Assembly: GCF_018449635.1 (NCBI RefSeq) | Contig: NZ_JAAVUV010000018.1 | Coordinates: 1-64,000, forward strand | From: Caballeronia sp. dw_276 | Lineage (GTDB): Bacteria > Pseudomonadota > Gammaproteobacteria > Burkholderiales > Burkholderiaceae | Direction: 5' to 3' | Length of the DNA stretch: 64,000 nucleotides | Part shown: piece after piece, positions 1-8,700 of the stretch | How positions within the stretch are numbered: position 1 is the first letter of the stretch | Layout of the letters: every line of letters begins with the position of its first letter | Notes under the pieces: generated by a model | Told to the model about the DNA's origin: nothing | What the model saw: only the letters and a program-made list of their open reading frames with translations | Database searches by the model: none | Program-made: the position numbers and the translations under genes

Positions 1-73
1 CAAAAGTGGGGTTTTTGCGTTTACAGGCTCATGTATAAGTGAGAGACATCGAAATGTGGCATGCGCTGATGGC

Positions 74-102
74 TTGACAAAGCGCTCAAGTTGCCTCATA
101 AT
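74..102 (+). promoter_or_regulatory. sigma70-type promoter of the tRNA-tuf operon
   Basis: TTGACA at 74-79 and CATAAT at 97-102 are separated by 17 bases, close to the sigma70 consensus. Transcription would start near 109, a few bases before tRNA-Tyr at 117. It probably drives the three tRNAs and tuf as one transcript. Nothing recognisable lies in bases 1-73. Confidence 0.8.
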
Positions 103-116
103 CGTCAGTTCTCTGC

Positions 117-202
117 GGAGGGGTGCCCGAGTGGCTAAAGGGGGCAGACTGTAAATCTGTTGGCTTACGCCTACGTTGGTTCGAATCCAACCTCCTCCAC
201 CA
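117..202 (+). tRNA. tRNA-Tyr (anticodon GTA)
   Basis: The acceptor stem GGAGGGG pairs with CTCCTCC at 192-198, followed by discriminator A and an encoded CCA (200-202). The anticodon loop carries GTA. The long variable arm between anticodon and T stems is the class II shape expected of bacterial tRNA-Tyr. It is the first gene of a Tyr-Gly-Thr-tuf transcript, the arrangement known from the E. coli tufB locus. Confidence 0.96.
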
Positions 203-238
203 GAACATGTAGCAAGCGTCGGGAATCGTTAGACCCAA

Positions 239-312
239 GCGGGTGTAGCTCAATGGTAGAGCAGAAGCCTTCCAAGCTTATGACGAGGGTTCGATTCCCT
301 TCACCCGCTCCA
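239..312 (+). tRNA. tRNA-Gly (anticodon TCC)
   Basis: GCGGGTG at 239-245 pairs with CACCCGC at 302-308. The discriminator is T and CCA is encoded at 310-312. The anticodon is TCC in the loop CTTCCAA. It lies 36 bases after tRNA-Tyr and 12 bases before tRNA-Thr, so all three are processed from one precursor. Confidence 0.96.
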
Positions 313-324
313 GCATCAAGGTCC

Positions 325-399
<75 letters not shown>

Positions 400-464
400 G
401 CAACATAGTCCACACTGTTTGCGCGCGGCGCAAGGTACGGAAAAATTCCTGTTAGGAGTCGAAA

Positions 465-1655
465 ATGGCAAAAGGTAAATTCGAACGGACCAAGCCGCAC
501 GTCAACGTAGGCACGATTGGTCACGTCGACCACGGCAAGACCACGCTGACGGCAGCAATCGCGACGGTGTTGTCGAAGAAGTTCGGCGGCGAAGCGAAGG
601 CGTATGACCAGATCGACGCGGCGCCGGAAGAAAAGGCACGTGGTATCACGATCAATACGGCCCACGTCGAGTACGAAACGCAAGCGCGTCACTACGCGCA
701 CGTTGACTGCCCGGGTCACGCCGACTATGTGAAGAACATGATTACGGGTGCAGCGCAGATGGACGGCGCAATCCTGGTGTGTTCGGCTGCAGACGGTCCG
801 ATGCCGCAAACGCGTGAGCACATCCTGTTGGCTCGCCAGGTTGGCGTGCCGTACATCATCGTGTTCTTGAACAAGTGCGACATGGTGGACGACGCCGAGT
901 TGCTGGAACTTGTCGAAATGGAAGTGCGTGAGCTTCTGTCGAAGTACGATTTCCCGGGCGACGACACGCCGATCATCAAGGGTTCGGCCAAGCTGGCGCT
1001 GGAAGGCGATACGGGCGAGCTGGGCGAAGTAGCGATTCTGAACCTGGCCGATGCGCTGGACACGTACATCCCGACGCCGGAGCGCGCAGTGGACGGCACG
1101 TTCCTGATGCCGGTGGAAGACGTGTTCTCGATCTCGGGTCGCGGCACGGTGGTGACGGGTCGTATCGAGCGCGGTATCGTGAAGGTCGGCGAAGAAATCG
1201 AAATCATCGGTATCAAGCCGACGGTGAAGACGACGTGCACGGGCGTGGAAATGTTCCGCAAACTGCTGGACCAAGGTCAAGCGGGCGACAACGTGGGTAT
1301 TCTGTTGCGCGGCACGAAGCGTGAAGACGTGGAGCGGGGTCAAGTGTTGGCCAAGCCGGGTTCGATCACGCCGCACACGCACTTCACGGCTGAAGTGTAT
1401 GTGCTGAGCAAGGACGAAGGCGGTCGTCACACGCCGTTCTTCAACAACTATCGTCCGCAGTTCTACTTCCGTACCACGGACGTGACGGGTTCGATCGAGT
1501 TGCCGAAGGACAAGGAAATGGTCATGCCGGGCGACAACGTGTCGATCACGGTGAAGCTGATTGCACCGATCGCCATGGAAGAAGGTCTGCGCTTCGCTAT
1601 CCGTGAAGGCGGTCGTACCGTCGGCGCCGGTGTCGTGGCCAAGGTTCTCGAGTAA
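465..1655 (+). CDS. tuf: elongation factor Tu (first copy)
   Basis: EF-Tu carries aminoacyl-tRNA to the ribosomal A site as a GTP complex. The 396-residue protein has the usual full length. The G-domain motifs are visible near the N terminus: GHVDHGKTT (about residues 18-26), DCPGH (about 81-85) and NKCD (about 136-139). Domains 2 and 3 follow, and the protein ends in the usual KVLE. A TAGGAG ribosome-binding site lies 7 bases before the ATG. This copy occupies the tufB position behind Tyr, Gly and Thr tRNAs; a second copy with the same protein sequence lies in the str operon at 19653. Confidence 0.98.
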   Translation: MAKGKFERTKPHVNVGTIGHVDHGKTTLTAAIATVLSKKFGGEAKAYDQIDAAPEEKARGITINTAHVEYETQARHYAHVDCPGHADYVKNMITGAAQMDGAILVCSAADGPMPQTREHILLARQVGVPYIIVFLNKCDMVDDAELLELVEMEVRELLSKYDFPGDDTPIIKGSAKLALEGDTGELGEVAILNLADALDTYIPTPERAVDGTFLMPVEDVFSISGRGTVVTGRIERGIVKVGEEIEIIGIKPTVKTTCTGVEMFRKLLDQGQAGDNVGILLRGTKREDVERGQVLAKPGSITPHTHFTAEVYVLSKDEGGRHTPFFNNYRPQFYFRTTDVTGSIELPKDKEMVMPGDNVSITVKLIAPIAMEEGLRFAIREGGRTVGAGVVAKVLE

Positions 1656-1656
1656 G

Positions 1657-1720
1657 TCGAGCAACGCCAGAAATTGCTCGATAGTTTGTAGTTTTCGGGG
1701 TTAGCGAAATTGCTGACCCC
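1657..1720 (+). terminator. two stem-loops between tuf and tRNA-Trp, possible attenuator or processing site
   Basis: TCGAGCAA (1657-1664) pairs perfectly with TTGCTCGA (1674-1681) just after the tuf stop codon, and a loosely T-rich stretch follows. A second hairpin pairs GGGGTTAGC (1697-1705) with GCTGACCCC (1712-1720), with one G-U wobble and no T run. They could partly terminate the tuf message or guide cleavage before tRNA-Trp. The role is inferred. Confidence 0.4.
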
Positions 1721-1729
1721 AACTGGTTT

Positions 1730-1805
1730 AGGGGTATAGCTCAACTGGCAGAGCGTCGGTCTCCAAAACCGAAGGTTGGGGGTTCGATTCCCTCTGCCCC
1801 TGCCA
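1730..1805 (+). tRNA. tRNA-Trp (anticodon CCA)
   Basis: AGGGGTA at 1730-1736 pairs with TGCCCCT at 1795-1801. The discriminator is G and CCA is encoded at 1803-1805. The anticodon loop is TCTCCAAAA-like with CCA as anticodon. It sits 34 bases before secE, the position known for trpT in many proteobacteria. Confidence 0.96.
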
Positions 1806-1839
1806 CAATCTTGCGTCTCCGGGCGCTGTTTAAGGTGTT

Positions 1840-2220
1840 ATGGCGAATCCTTCCGTCGAAACTGTAAATACTTCCGGCGACAAGTTGATGTTGACCGCGG
1901 GCGTATTGTTGGTCTTGGCCGGGTTCGTAGGTTTCTTCTGGCTGAGTGGCCAGGAGTGGTACGTTCGCGGCGCCGCGCTGGCTGTCGGCTTGATCGCGGG
2001 TGTCGCGGTCGGTCTTCTCTCCGCACCGGGAAAAGGTTTTATCGCCTTTGCCAAAGATTCGTACAAAGAAGTCCGCAAAGTGGTGTGGCCGACGCGTAAG
2101 GAAGCCACGCAAACCACGCTGGTGGTCTTTGCATTTGTGCTTGTCATGGCAATCTTCTTATGGCTTAGCGATAAGTCGATCGAGTGGGTGATATTCTCGG
2201 TAATTCTGGGTTGGAGATGA
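1840..2220 (+). CDS. secE: preprotein translocase subunit SecE
   Basis: SecE clamps SecY in the inner-membrane protein-conducting channel. The 126-residue protein has three hydrophobic segments (about residues 20-40, 45-62 and 95-120). Between the last two lies the conserved amphipathic stretch FAKDSYKEVRKVVWPTRKEA, the SecE hallmark. The three-helix form is the longer enterobacterial type. The stop codon is one base before the nusG start, so translation of the two is probably coupled, as in the usual secE-nusG pair. Confidence 0.96.
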   Translation: MANPSVETVNTSGDKLMLTAGVLLVLAGFVGFFWLSGQEWYVRGAALAVGLIAGVAVGLLSAPGKGFIAFAKDSYKEVRKVVWPTRKEATQTTLVVFAFVLVMAIFLWLSDKSIEWVIFSVILGWR

Positions 2221-2221
2221 T

Positions 2222-2779
2222 ATGAGCGAAGCACCGGCATCACCTAGCGGAAAACGTTGGTACGTCGTGCACGCCTACTCCGGCATGGAGAAGAGCGTGC
2301 AACGTGCGCTTCAGGAGCGCATCGACCGCGCCGGCATGCAGGATCAGTTTGGTCAAATTCTCGTCCCGACCGAAGAAGTCGTGGAAGTGAAGGGCGGTCA
2401 CAAATCCGTAACTGAGCGTCGTTTCTTTCCGGGTTATGTACTCGTTGAGATGGAAATGACGGACGAGACGTGGCACTTGGTAAAGAACACGGCCAAGGTG
2501 ACAGGTTTCGTTGGCGGGGCGCGCAATCGTCCGAGCCCAATCTCTCCGCGTGAAGTGGAAAAGATCATGTCGCAGATGCAGGAAGGCGTGGAGAAGCCGC
2601 GCCCGAAGACCCTGTTCGAAGTAGGCGAGATGGTGCGAGTCAAGGAAGGTCCGTTCACAGACTTCAACGGCAACGTCGAAGAAGTGAATTACGAAAAGTC
2701 ACGGGTTCGCGTATCCGTAACGATTTTCGGACGTTCCACGCCCGTGGAGCTTGAATTCGGGCAAGTAGAGAAGGTTTAA
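2222..2779 (+). CDS. nusG: transcription termination/antitermination factor NusG
   Basis: NusG binds RNA polymerase, suppresses pausing, and links to Rho or ribosomal protein S10. The 185-residue protein has an N-terminal NGN domain starting KRWYVVHAYSGMEKSV and containing the FFPGYVLVEM strand. The C-terminal KOW domain begins near VKEGPFTDFNG (about residue 140). Length and domain order are normal. It follows secE with one base between them and is separated from rplK by a 155-base leader. Confidence 0.97.
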   Translation: MSEAPASPSGKRWYVVHAYSGMEKSVQRALQERIDRAGMQDQFGQILVPTEEVVEVKGGHKSVTERRFFPGYVLVEMEMTDETWHLVKNTAKVTGFVGGARNRPSPISPREVEKIMSQMQEGVEKPRPKTLFEVGEMVRVKEGPFTDFNGNVEEVNYEKSRVRVSVTIFGRSTPVELEFGQVEKV

Positions 2780-2796
2780 CGAGTATTCGTTGTTCG

Positions 2797-2918
2797 CCGC
2801 GCTCGAAGTGTGAACTTCGTAGCGCGGTTCGCGCTTACAGTCCGCGTATGACTGTTGAGGAGCGCCAGTAGCCATTTTGGCGAGCGCGCGTTATCACTCA
2901 CCGAACGCTATCGCGTTC
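2797..2918 (+). promoter_or_regulatory. structured leader of rplK-rplA
   Basis: The 155-base gap after nusG has two clear hairpins. The first pairs bases 2797-2809 with 2814-2827 (13 pairs, a single bulged T, GTGA loop). The second pairs GAACGC (2903-2908) with GCGTTC (2913-2918), just before the rplK ribosome-binding site. In other bacteria L1 represses this operon by binding the rplK leader, so the second hairpin is a candidate L1 site. That role is inferred; I see no convincing promoter here. Confidence 0.45.
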
Positions 2919-2934
2919 TGCAGAGGTTTTCAAC

Positions 2935-3366
2935 ATGGCAAAGAAAATCATCGGCTTTATCAAACTGCAGATTCCTGCAGGTAAAGCCAATCCGTCACCG
3001 CCGGTTGGTCCGGCACTGGGCCAGCGCGGCCTGAACATCATGGAGTTCTGCAAGGCGTTTAACGCGCAGACTCAAGCGATGGAGCCGGGTCTGCCCGTGC
3101 CGGTGGTTATTACGGCATTCGCGGACAAGAGCTTCACGTTCATCATGAAGACGCCGCCGGCTACCGTTCTGATCAAGAAGGCCGCGGCCATCCAGAAGGG
3201 TTCGCCGAAGCCTCACGTCGACAAGGTCGGCAATATCACGCGCGCACAAGCTGAAGAAATCGCGAAGACCAAGATGCCTGACCTTACGGCAGCAGATCTG
3301 GACGCAGCGGTTCGTACGATCGCGGGCAGCGCCCGTTCGATGGGCATCACCGTGGAGGGCGTGTAA
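2935..3366 (+). CDS. rplK: 50S ribosomal protein L11
   Basis: L11 binds the GTPase-associated centre of 23S rRNA and helps activate factor GTPases and RelA. The 143-residue protein shows the proline-rich N-terminal motif PPVGPALGQRGLNIMEFCK (about residues 21-39), where thiostrepton acts in other species. The C-terminal rRNA-binding domain ends near SARSMGITVEG. rplA begins immediately after its stop codon with no gap, so the two are translationally coupled. Confidence 0.97.
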   Translation: MAKKIIGFIKLQIPAGKANPSPPVGPALGQRGLNIMEFCKAFNAQTQAMEPGLPVPVVITAFADKSFTFIMKTPPATVLIKKAAAIQKGSPKPHVDKVGNITRAQAEEIAKTKMPDLTAADLDAAVRTIAGSARSMGITVEGV

Positions 3367-4062
3367 ATGGCTAAGCTTTCTAAGCGTCTTCAAACGCTCG
3401 CTACCAAGGTAGACCGCATGAAGCTGTATCCGATCGACGACGCTCTGTCGATCGTGAAGGAATGCGCAAGCGCTAAGTTCGATGAATCCATCGACGTGGC
3501 TGTGCAACTCGGCATTGACGCCAAGAAGTCGGACCAAGTGGTTCGTGGCTCGGTCGTGTTGCCTGCCGGTACCGGCAAGTCGGTTCGCGTTGCTGTGTTT
3601 GCGCAAGGCGAAAAGGCTGAACAAGCACGTGCAGCTGGTGCAGAAGTGGTCGGTATGGAAGACCTGGCTGAACAAGTCAAGGCTGGTAACTTAAACTTCG
3701 ACGTCGTGATTGCCTCGCCGGACACGATGCGCGTTGTCGGTACGCTCGGTCAGATTCTTGGCCCGCGCGGCCTGATGCCGAACCCGAAGGTTGGTACCGT
3801 GACGGCCGACGTTGCTCAGGCAGTTCGCAACGCCAAGGCTGGTCAGGTCCAGTTCCGCGTTGACAAAGGCGGGATCATCCACGCAACCATCGGCCGTGCA
3901 TCGTTCGAGCCGGCGTCGTTGCGTCAGAATTTGTCGGCACTGGTGGACGCCCTGCAAAAGGCTAAGCCGGCGACCAGCAAGGGCGTGTATCTGCGCAAGA
4001 TCGCATTGTCGAGCACCATGGGTGTTGGTGTGCGCGTCGACCACGCAACGCTCTCGCAGTAA
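3367..4062 (+). CDS. rplA: 50S ribosomal protein L1
   Basis: L1 forms the mobile stalk near the E site and, in characterised bacteria, also represses translation of its own L11-L1 message. The 231-residue protein is full length. It begins AKLSKRLQTLATKVDR and contains the conserved GPRGLMPNPKVGTVT motif (about residues 127-142). The final residues VGVRVDHATLSQ are typical. It directly follows rplK and is followed by the long rplJ leader. Confidence 0.97.
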   Translation: MAKLSKRLQTLATKVDRMKLYPIDDALSIVKECASAKFDESIDVAVQLGIDAKKSDQVVRGSVVLPAGTGKSVRVAVFAQGEKAEQARAAGAEVVGMEDLAEQVKAGNLNFDVVIASPDTMRVVGTLGQILGPRGLMPNPKVGTVTADVAQAVRNAKAGQVQFRVDKGGIIHATIGRASFEPASLRQNLSALVDALQKAKPATSKGVYLRKIALSSTMGVGVRVDHATLSQ

Positions 4063-4359
4063 AGAATCATGCATTGGTTCACGTCGATTCGTGAACCGGT
4101 GTTAAGGGCTTTGGGCGGTTGCAAGCTGCAGTTTGGCGGGCAACCGGTTGTCAAAGACCGTTGGCGGGAGCGCAGCAGTCGGGCGTGACCTTAATGCAAG
4201 CCAACGCAGATGGCGAACCCGTAACAGTTTTGGTGTGGTTGAAGTCGGTTGTCGCGTGTCGTGAGGTGCGCACTAGCCGGTCGAAATACTCCTGACAGGT
4301 CGGACGCCGTTGTTGAACGCGATGCGCTAAGTTGGCGCATCGAATTTGGAGGTTTAACC
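4063..4359 (+). promoter_or_regulatory. L10-type ribosomal protein mRNA leader
   Basis: This 297-base gene-free stretch lies before rplJ. It contains a perfect 8-bp hairpin GGTTCACG/CGTGAACC (4076-4097) right after rplA. The middle (about 4110-4220) resembles the known L10 leader, which includes the L10-L12 binding region, with runs such as CAACCGGTTGTCAAAGACCG and CTTAATGCAAGCCAACGCAG. A last hairpin CGATGCGC/GCGCATCG (4320-4342) sits just before the GGAGG site. Feedback control by the L10-L12 complex is known for this leader class; assignment here is by resemblance and position. Confidence 0.65.
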
Positions 4360-4890
4360 GTGCCACTGAACAAAGAAGACAAGCAGGCAGTTGTCGCTGA
4401 AGTCGCCGCGCAAGTCGCGAAGGCTCAGACGATGGTGCTCGCTGAGTATCGTGGAATTGCGGTTGGCGATCTGACCAAGCTGCGCGCAAAGGCTCGCGAG
4501 CAACAAGTGTATCTCCGCGTGTTGAAAAACACGTTGGCGCGTCGCGCCGTGGAAGGTACGCCGTTCGCTCCGCTGGCCGAGCAGATGACTGGTCCTCTGA
4601 TCTACGGCATCTCTGAAGATGCAATTGCTGCTGCCAAGGTTGTTAATGACTTCGGCAAAACCAATGACAAGTTGATCATCAAGGCTGGTTCCTACGAAGG
4701 CAACGTGATGGACAAGGCGGCTGTGCAAGCACTCGCCAACATCCCGAGCCGCGAAGAACTGCTCTCCAAGCTGTTGTACGTCATGCAAGCTCCCGTCTCT
4801 GGCTTCGCGCGCGCTTTGGCCGCGCTTGCCGAGAAGAAGGGTGGCGGCGCAGAAGCTCCGGCTGAAGCGCAACCGGAAGCTACTGCTTAA
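4360..4890 (+). CDS. rplJ: 50S ribosomal protein L10
   Basis: L10 anchors L12 dimers to the ribosome and forms the base of the factor-binding stalk. I place the start at GTG 4360, 8 bases after TTTGGAGG, giving 176 residues beginning MPLNKEDKQAVVAEV; the frame stays open farther upstream but that part is leader. Conserved stretches include AEYRGIAVGDLTKLR and LKNTLARRAVEGTPF. The last 15 residues or so are an Ala/Pro/Glu-rich tail, making it somewhat longer than the E. coli protein. rplL follows after 75 bases. Confidence 0.95.
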   Translation: MPLNKEDKQAVVAEVAAQVAKAQTMVLAEYRGIAVGDLTKLRAKAREQQVYLRVLKNTLARRAVEGTPFAPLAEQMTGPLIYGISEDAIAAAKVVNDFGKTNDKLIIKAGSYEGNVMDKAAVQALANIPSREELLSKLLYVMQAPVSGFARALAALAEKKGGGAEAPAEAQPEATA

Positions 4891-4965
4891 CATACCGCGC
4901 TTGGTTGCCTGGTTAGGCTTACAAGATCGCTGGCTGTATCCGAATTCAATTTAGGAGTATCTCAA

Positions 4966-5334
4966 ATGGCAATCGCAAAAGAAGACATCCTCGAAGCAGT
5001 AAGCTCGATGTCGGTTCTGGAATTGAACGAGCTGGTCAAGGCGTTCGAAGAAAAGTTTGGCGTGTCGGCTGCTGCCGTAGCTGTTGCTGGCCCCGCTGGT
5101 GCCGCTGCAGTTGCTGAAGAGCAAACCGAATTCACGGTGAACCTGGTTGAGGTGGGCGCGAACAAGGTTTCGGTCATTAAGGCTGTTCGTGAACTGACGG
5201 GTCTCGGCCTGAAGGAAGCGAAGGACCTGGTTGACGGCGCACCGAAGGCAGTTAAGGAATCGGTACCGAAGGCTGCTGCTGAAGAAGCCAAGAAGAAGCT
5301 GGAAGAAGCAGGCGCCAAGGCTGAAATCAAGTAA
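4966..5334 (+). CDS. rplL: 50S ribosomal protein L7/L12
   Basis: L12 is the multicopy stalk protein that recruits EF-Tu, EF-G, IF2 and release factors. The 122-residue protein has the three expected parts: an N-terminal dimerisation domain (about 1-33), an Ala/Gly-rich hinge (about 34-52), and the C-terminal factor-binding domain with the motif ELTGLGLKEAKDLVDGAPK. A TAGGAG site lies 8 bases before the ATG. An attenuator follows before rpoB. Confidence 0.97.
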   Translation: MAIAKEDILEAVSSMSVLELNELVKAFEEKFGVSAAAVAVAGPAGAAAVAEEQTEFTVNLVEVGANKVSVIKAVRELTGLGLKEAKDLVDGAPKAVKESVPKAAAEEAKKKLEEAGAKAEIK

Positions 5335-5354
5335 GTTTGGCTGCGCTTTGCTAA

Positions 5355-5384
5355 GGCTGGCGGTCTATGACCGCCGGCCTTTTT
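5355..5384 (+). terminator. rplL-rpoB attenuator (intrinsic terminator)
   Basis: GGCTGGCGGT (5355-5364) pairs with ACCGCCGGCC (5370-5379) over 10 positions with one G-U wobble and a CTATG loop, followed by TTTTT. In E. coli a partial terminator at the same place lowers RNA polymerase expression relative to L12; the same role is likely here. Confidence 0.85.
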
Positions 5385-5701
5385 CCGCTTTGTGAGGACT
5401 ATGTTTTGAGTCGTTGGTTTTGGCAACAATGACCACATAGAAGCCAAAGAAAAACATCGGTTGGGAAGTTTTGCCGATTCTTTTCTTTGTCTTCTGAAGC
5501 GACTGCAGAAGGCAAGTTTGGTCGGGTAGCGGGAAACATAGGCATCCGCTGCCGTCAGCCAGCGGTTGGTAGCGGCCAACCACCAAGCTTCTAGGCTCGT
5601 TCGTCCCTCCCCGGGCGTATGGCGAGTCTCAGTCGGTGAACACCGGGTCGTGTCATCGAGGTATCCCGCCTCGGCAACGCCCGCCGTGATTCGGAGATCG
5701 T
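5385..5701 (+). other. rpoB leader region, no gene seen
   Basis: This 317-base stretch between the attenuator and rpoB has no convincing coding sequence. It contains small hairpins GGTTGG/CCAACC (5564-5581) and CGAGG/CCTCG (5657-5673). In E. coli the same gap holds an RNase III processing site; I cannot show one here. The start of rpoB is preceded by CGGAG at 5692-5696. Confidence 0.6.
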
Positions 5702-8700
5702 ATGCAATATTCCTTCACCGAGAAGAAGCGTATTCGCAAGAGTTTCGCGAAACGCCCCATCGTTCACCAGGTTCCCTTTCTGCTGGCTACCCAGCTTGAA
5801 TCATTCAGCACCTTTCTGCAAGAGACCACCAGCGCAACACAGCGTAAAGCGGAAGGGTTGCAAGCAGCGTTTTCATCGGTGTTCCCAATCGTTTCGCACA
5901 ACGGGTTTGCGCGTCTCGAATTCGTGAGCTACATGCTCTCGCCGCCGGCATTCAACATCAAGGAATGTCAGCAGCGTGGTTTGACGTACTGCTCCGCCTT
6001 GCGCGCCAAGGTGCGCCTGGTGCTGCTCGACAAGGAATCGCCGAGCAAGCCGGTCGTCAAGGAAGTGAAGGAGCAGGAAGTCTACATGGGCGAAATGCCG
6101 CTCATGACGCCGACCGGTTCGTTCGTCATCAACGGCACGGAACGCGTGATCGTGTCCCAGCTGCATCGTTCGCCTGGCGTGTTTTTCGAACACGACAAGG
6201 GCAAGACGCACAGCTCGGGCAAGCTGCTTTTCTCGGCTCGTATCATCCCTTACCGTGGTTCGTGGCTCGACTTCGAATTCGACCCGAAGGACGTGCTGTA
6301 TTTCCGCGTCGACCGTCGCCGGAAAATGCCGGTGACGATCCTGCTGAAGGCCATTGGCCTGACGCCGGAACAGATCCTCGCTAACTTCTTCGTATTCGAT
6401 AACTTCGGTCTAATGGCCGAAGGCGCGCAAATGGAATTCGTGCCGGAACGCCTGCGCGGTGAAGTCGCGCGTTTCGACATTCAGGATCGTGAAGGCAACG
6501 TCATTGTCCAGAAGGACAAGCGGATCAATGCAAAGCACATTCGCGACCTCGAAGCCGCGAAGACGAAGTTCATCTCGGTGCCGGAAGACTATTTGCTCGG
6601 CCGCGTGCTGGCAAAGAACGTCGTGGACGGCGAGACGGGCGAAGTGATCGCAAACGCGAATGACGAGATCACCGAAACCGTGCTCGATAAGCTGCGCGAG
6701 TCGAAGGTCAAGGACATCCAGACGCTCTACACGAACGATCTGGATCAAGGTCCGTACATCTCGTCGACGCTGCGCATTGACGAAACGGCCGACCGCATGG
6801 CTGCGCGTATTGCGATTTACCGCATGATGCGCCCGGGCGAGCCGCCGACTGAAGAAGCCGTCGAGGCGCTGTTCAACCGTCTGTTCTATAGCGAAGACGC
6901 GTACGACCTCTCGAAGGTGGGTCGTATGAAGTTCAACCGCCGTGTAGGCCGCGACGAAATCATCGGTCCGATGACGCTGCAGGACGAGGACATCCTTGCG
7001 ACCATCAAGATCCTGGTCGAGCTGCGCAACGGAAAGGGCGAAGTCGATGACATCGATCACCTGGGCAATCGCCGTGTGCGTTGCGTCGGTGAATTGGCTG
7101 AGAACCAGTTCCGTGCGGGCCTCGTGCGCGTGGAACGGGCTGTGAAGGAACGTCTGGGTCAGGCTGAAAGTGAGAACCTGATGCCGCACGACCTGATCAA
7201 CTCGAAGCCGATTTCGTCTGCCATTCGTGAGTTCTTCGGTTCGTCGCAGTTGTCGCAGTTTATGGACCAGACAAACCCGCTGTCGGAAATTACCCACAAG
7301 CGCCGTGTATCGGCTCTTGGACCGGGCGGTTTGACGCGTGAACGCGCTGGCTTCGAAGTCCGCGACGTGCACCCGACTCATTATGGTCGCGTATGCCCGA
7401 TTGAAACGCCGGAAGGTCCGAACATCGGCCTGATCAACTCGCTCGCGCTGTACGCGCACTTGAACGAATACGGTTTCCTAGAGACGCCGTATCGGAAAGT
7501 GGTGGACGGCAAGGTGACCGATCAGATCGATTACCTGTCGGCGATTGAAGAAGGCCGTTACGTGATCGCTCAGGCGAATGCGTCGCTGGGCGAAGGCGGC
7601 ACGCTGACCGACGAACTGGTTTCGTCGCGTGAAGCTGGCGAAACGCTGATGGTCACACCGGACCGCATCCAGTACATGGACGTGGCGCCGTCGCAGATCG
7701 TGTCCGTGGCTGCTTCGCTGATTCCGTTCCTTGAACACGATGACGCGAACCGCGCATTGATGGGCTCGAACATGCAGCGTCAGGCCGTGCCTTGCCTGCG
7801 TCCTGAAAAGGCCGTGGTCGGTACGGGCATTGAACGTACGGTGGCGGTCGACTCGGGTACGACGGTTCAGGCATTCCGCGGCGGTATCGTGGATTACGTC
7901 GATGCCGGCCGTATCGTGATTCGCGTGAACGACGACGAAGCTGTCGCCGGCGAAGTCGGTGTCGACATCTACAACCTGATCAAGTACACGCGTTCGAACC
8001 AGAACACGAACATCAACCAGCGCCCGATCGTGAAGGTCGGCGACAAGGTTGGCCGTGGCGACGTCGTGGCCGACGGTGCATCGACCGATCTGGGCGAGCT
8101 CGCGCTTGGCCAGAACATGCTCGTCGCGTTCATGCCGTGGAACGGCTACAACTTCGAAGATTCGATCCTGATCTCGGAGAAGGTCGTTGCTGAAGATCGC
8201 TACACGTCGATCCACATCGAAGAACTGAATGTGGTCGCGCGCGACACGAAGCTCGGGCCGGAAGAAATCACGCGCGACATCTCGAACCTGGCTGAAGTGC
8301 AACTCGGCCGTCTTGATGAGTCGGGCATTGTGTACATCGGCGCTGAAGTTGAAGCGGGCGACGTGCTGGTCGGCAAGGTCACGCCGAAGGGCGAAACCCA
8401 GCTGACGCCGGAAGAAAAGCTGCTGCGCGCGATCTTCGGTGAGAAAGCATCTGACGTGAAGGATACGTCGCTGCGCGTGCCGTCGGGCATGAGCGGAACG
8501 GTGATCGACGTGCAAGTGTTCACGCGCGAAGGCATTACGCGCGACAAGCGTGCACAGCAGATCATCGATGACGAACTGAAGCGTTATCGCCTGGACTTGA
8601 ACGATCAGCTGCGCATTGTGGAAGGCGACGCGTTCTCGCGTCTCGCCCGTATGCTCAACGGCAAGATCGCAAACGGCGGTCCAAAGAAGCTGGCGAAGGG

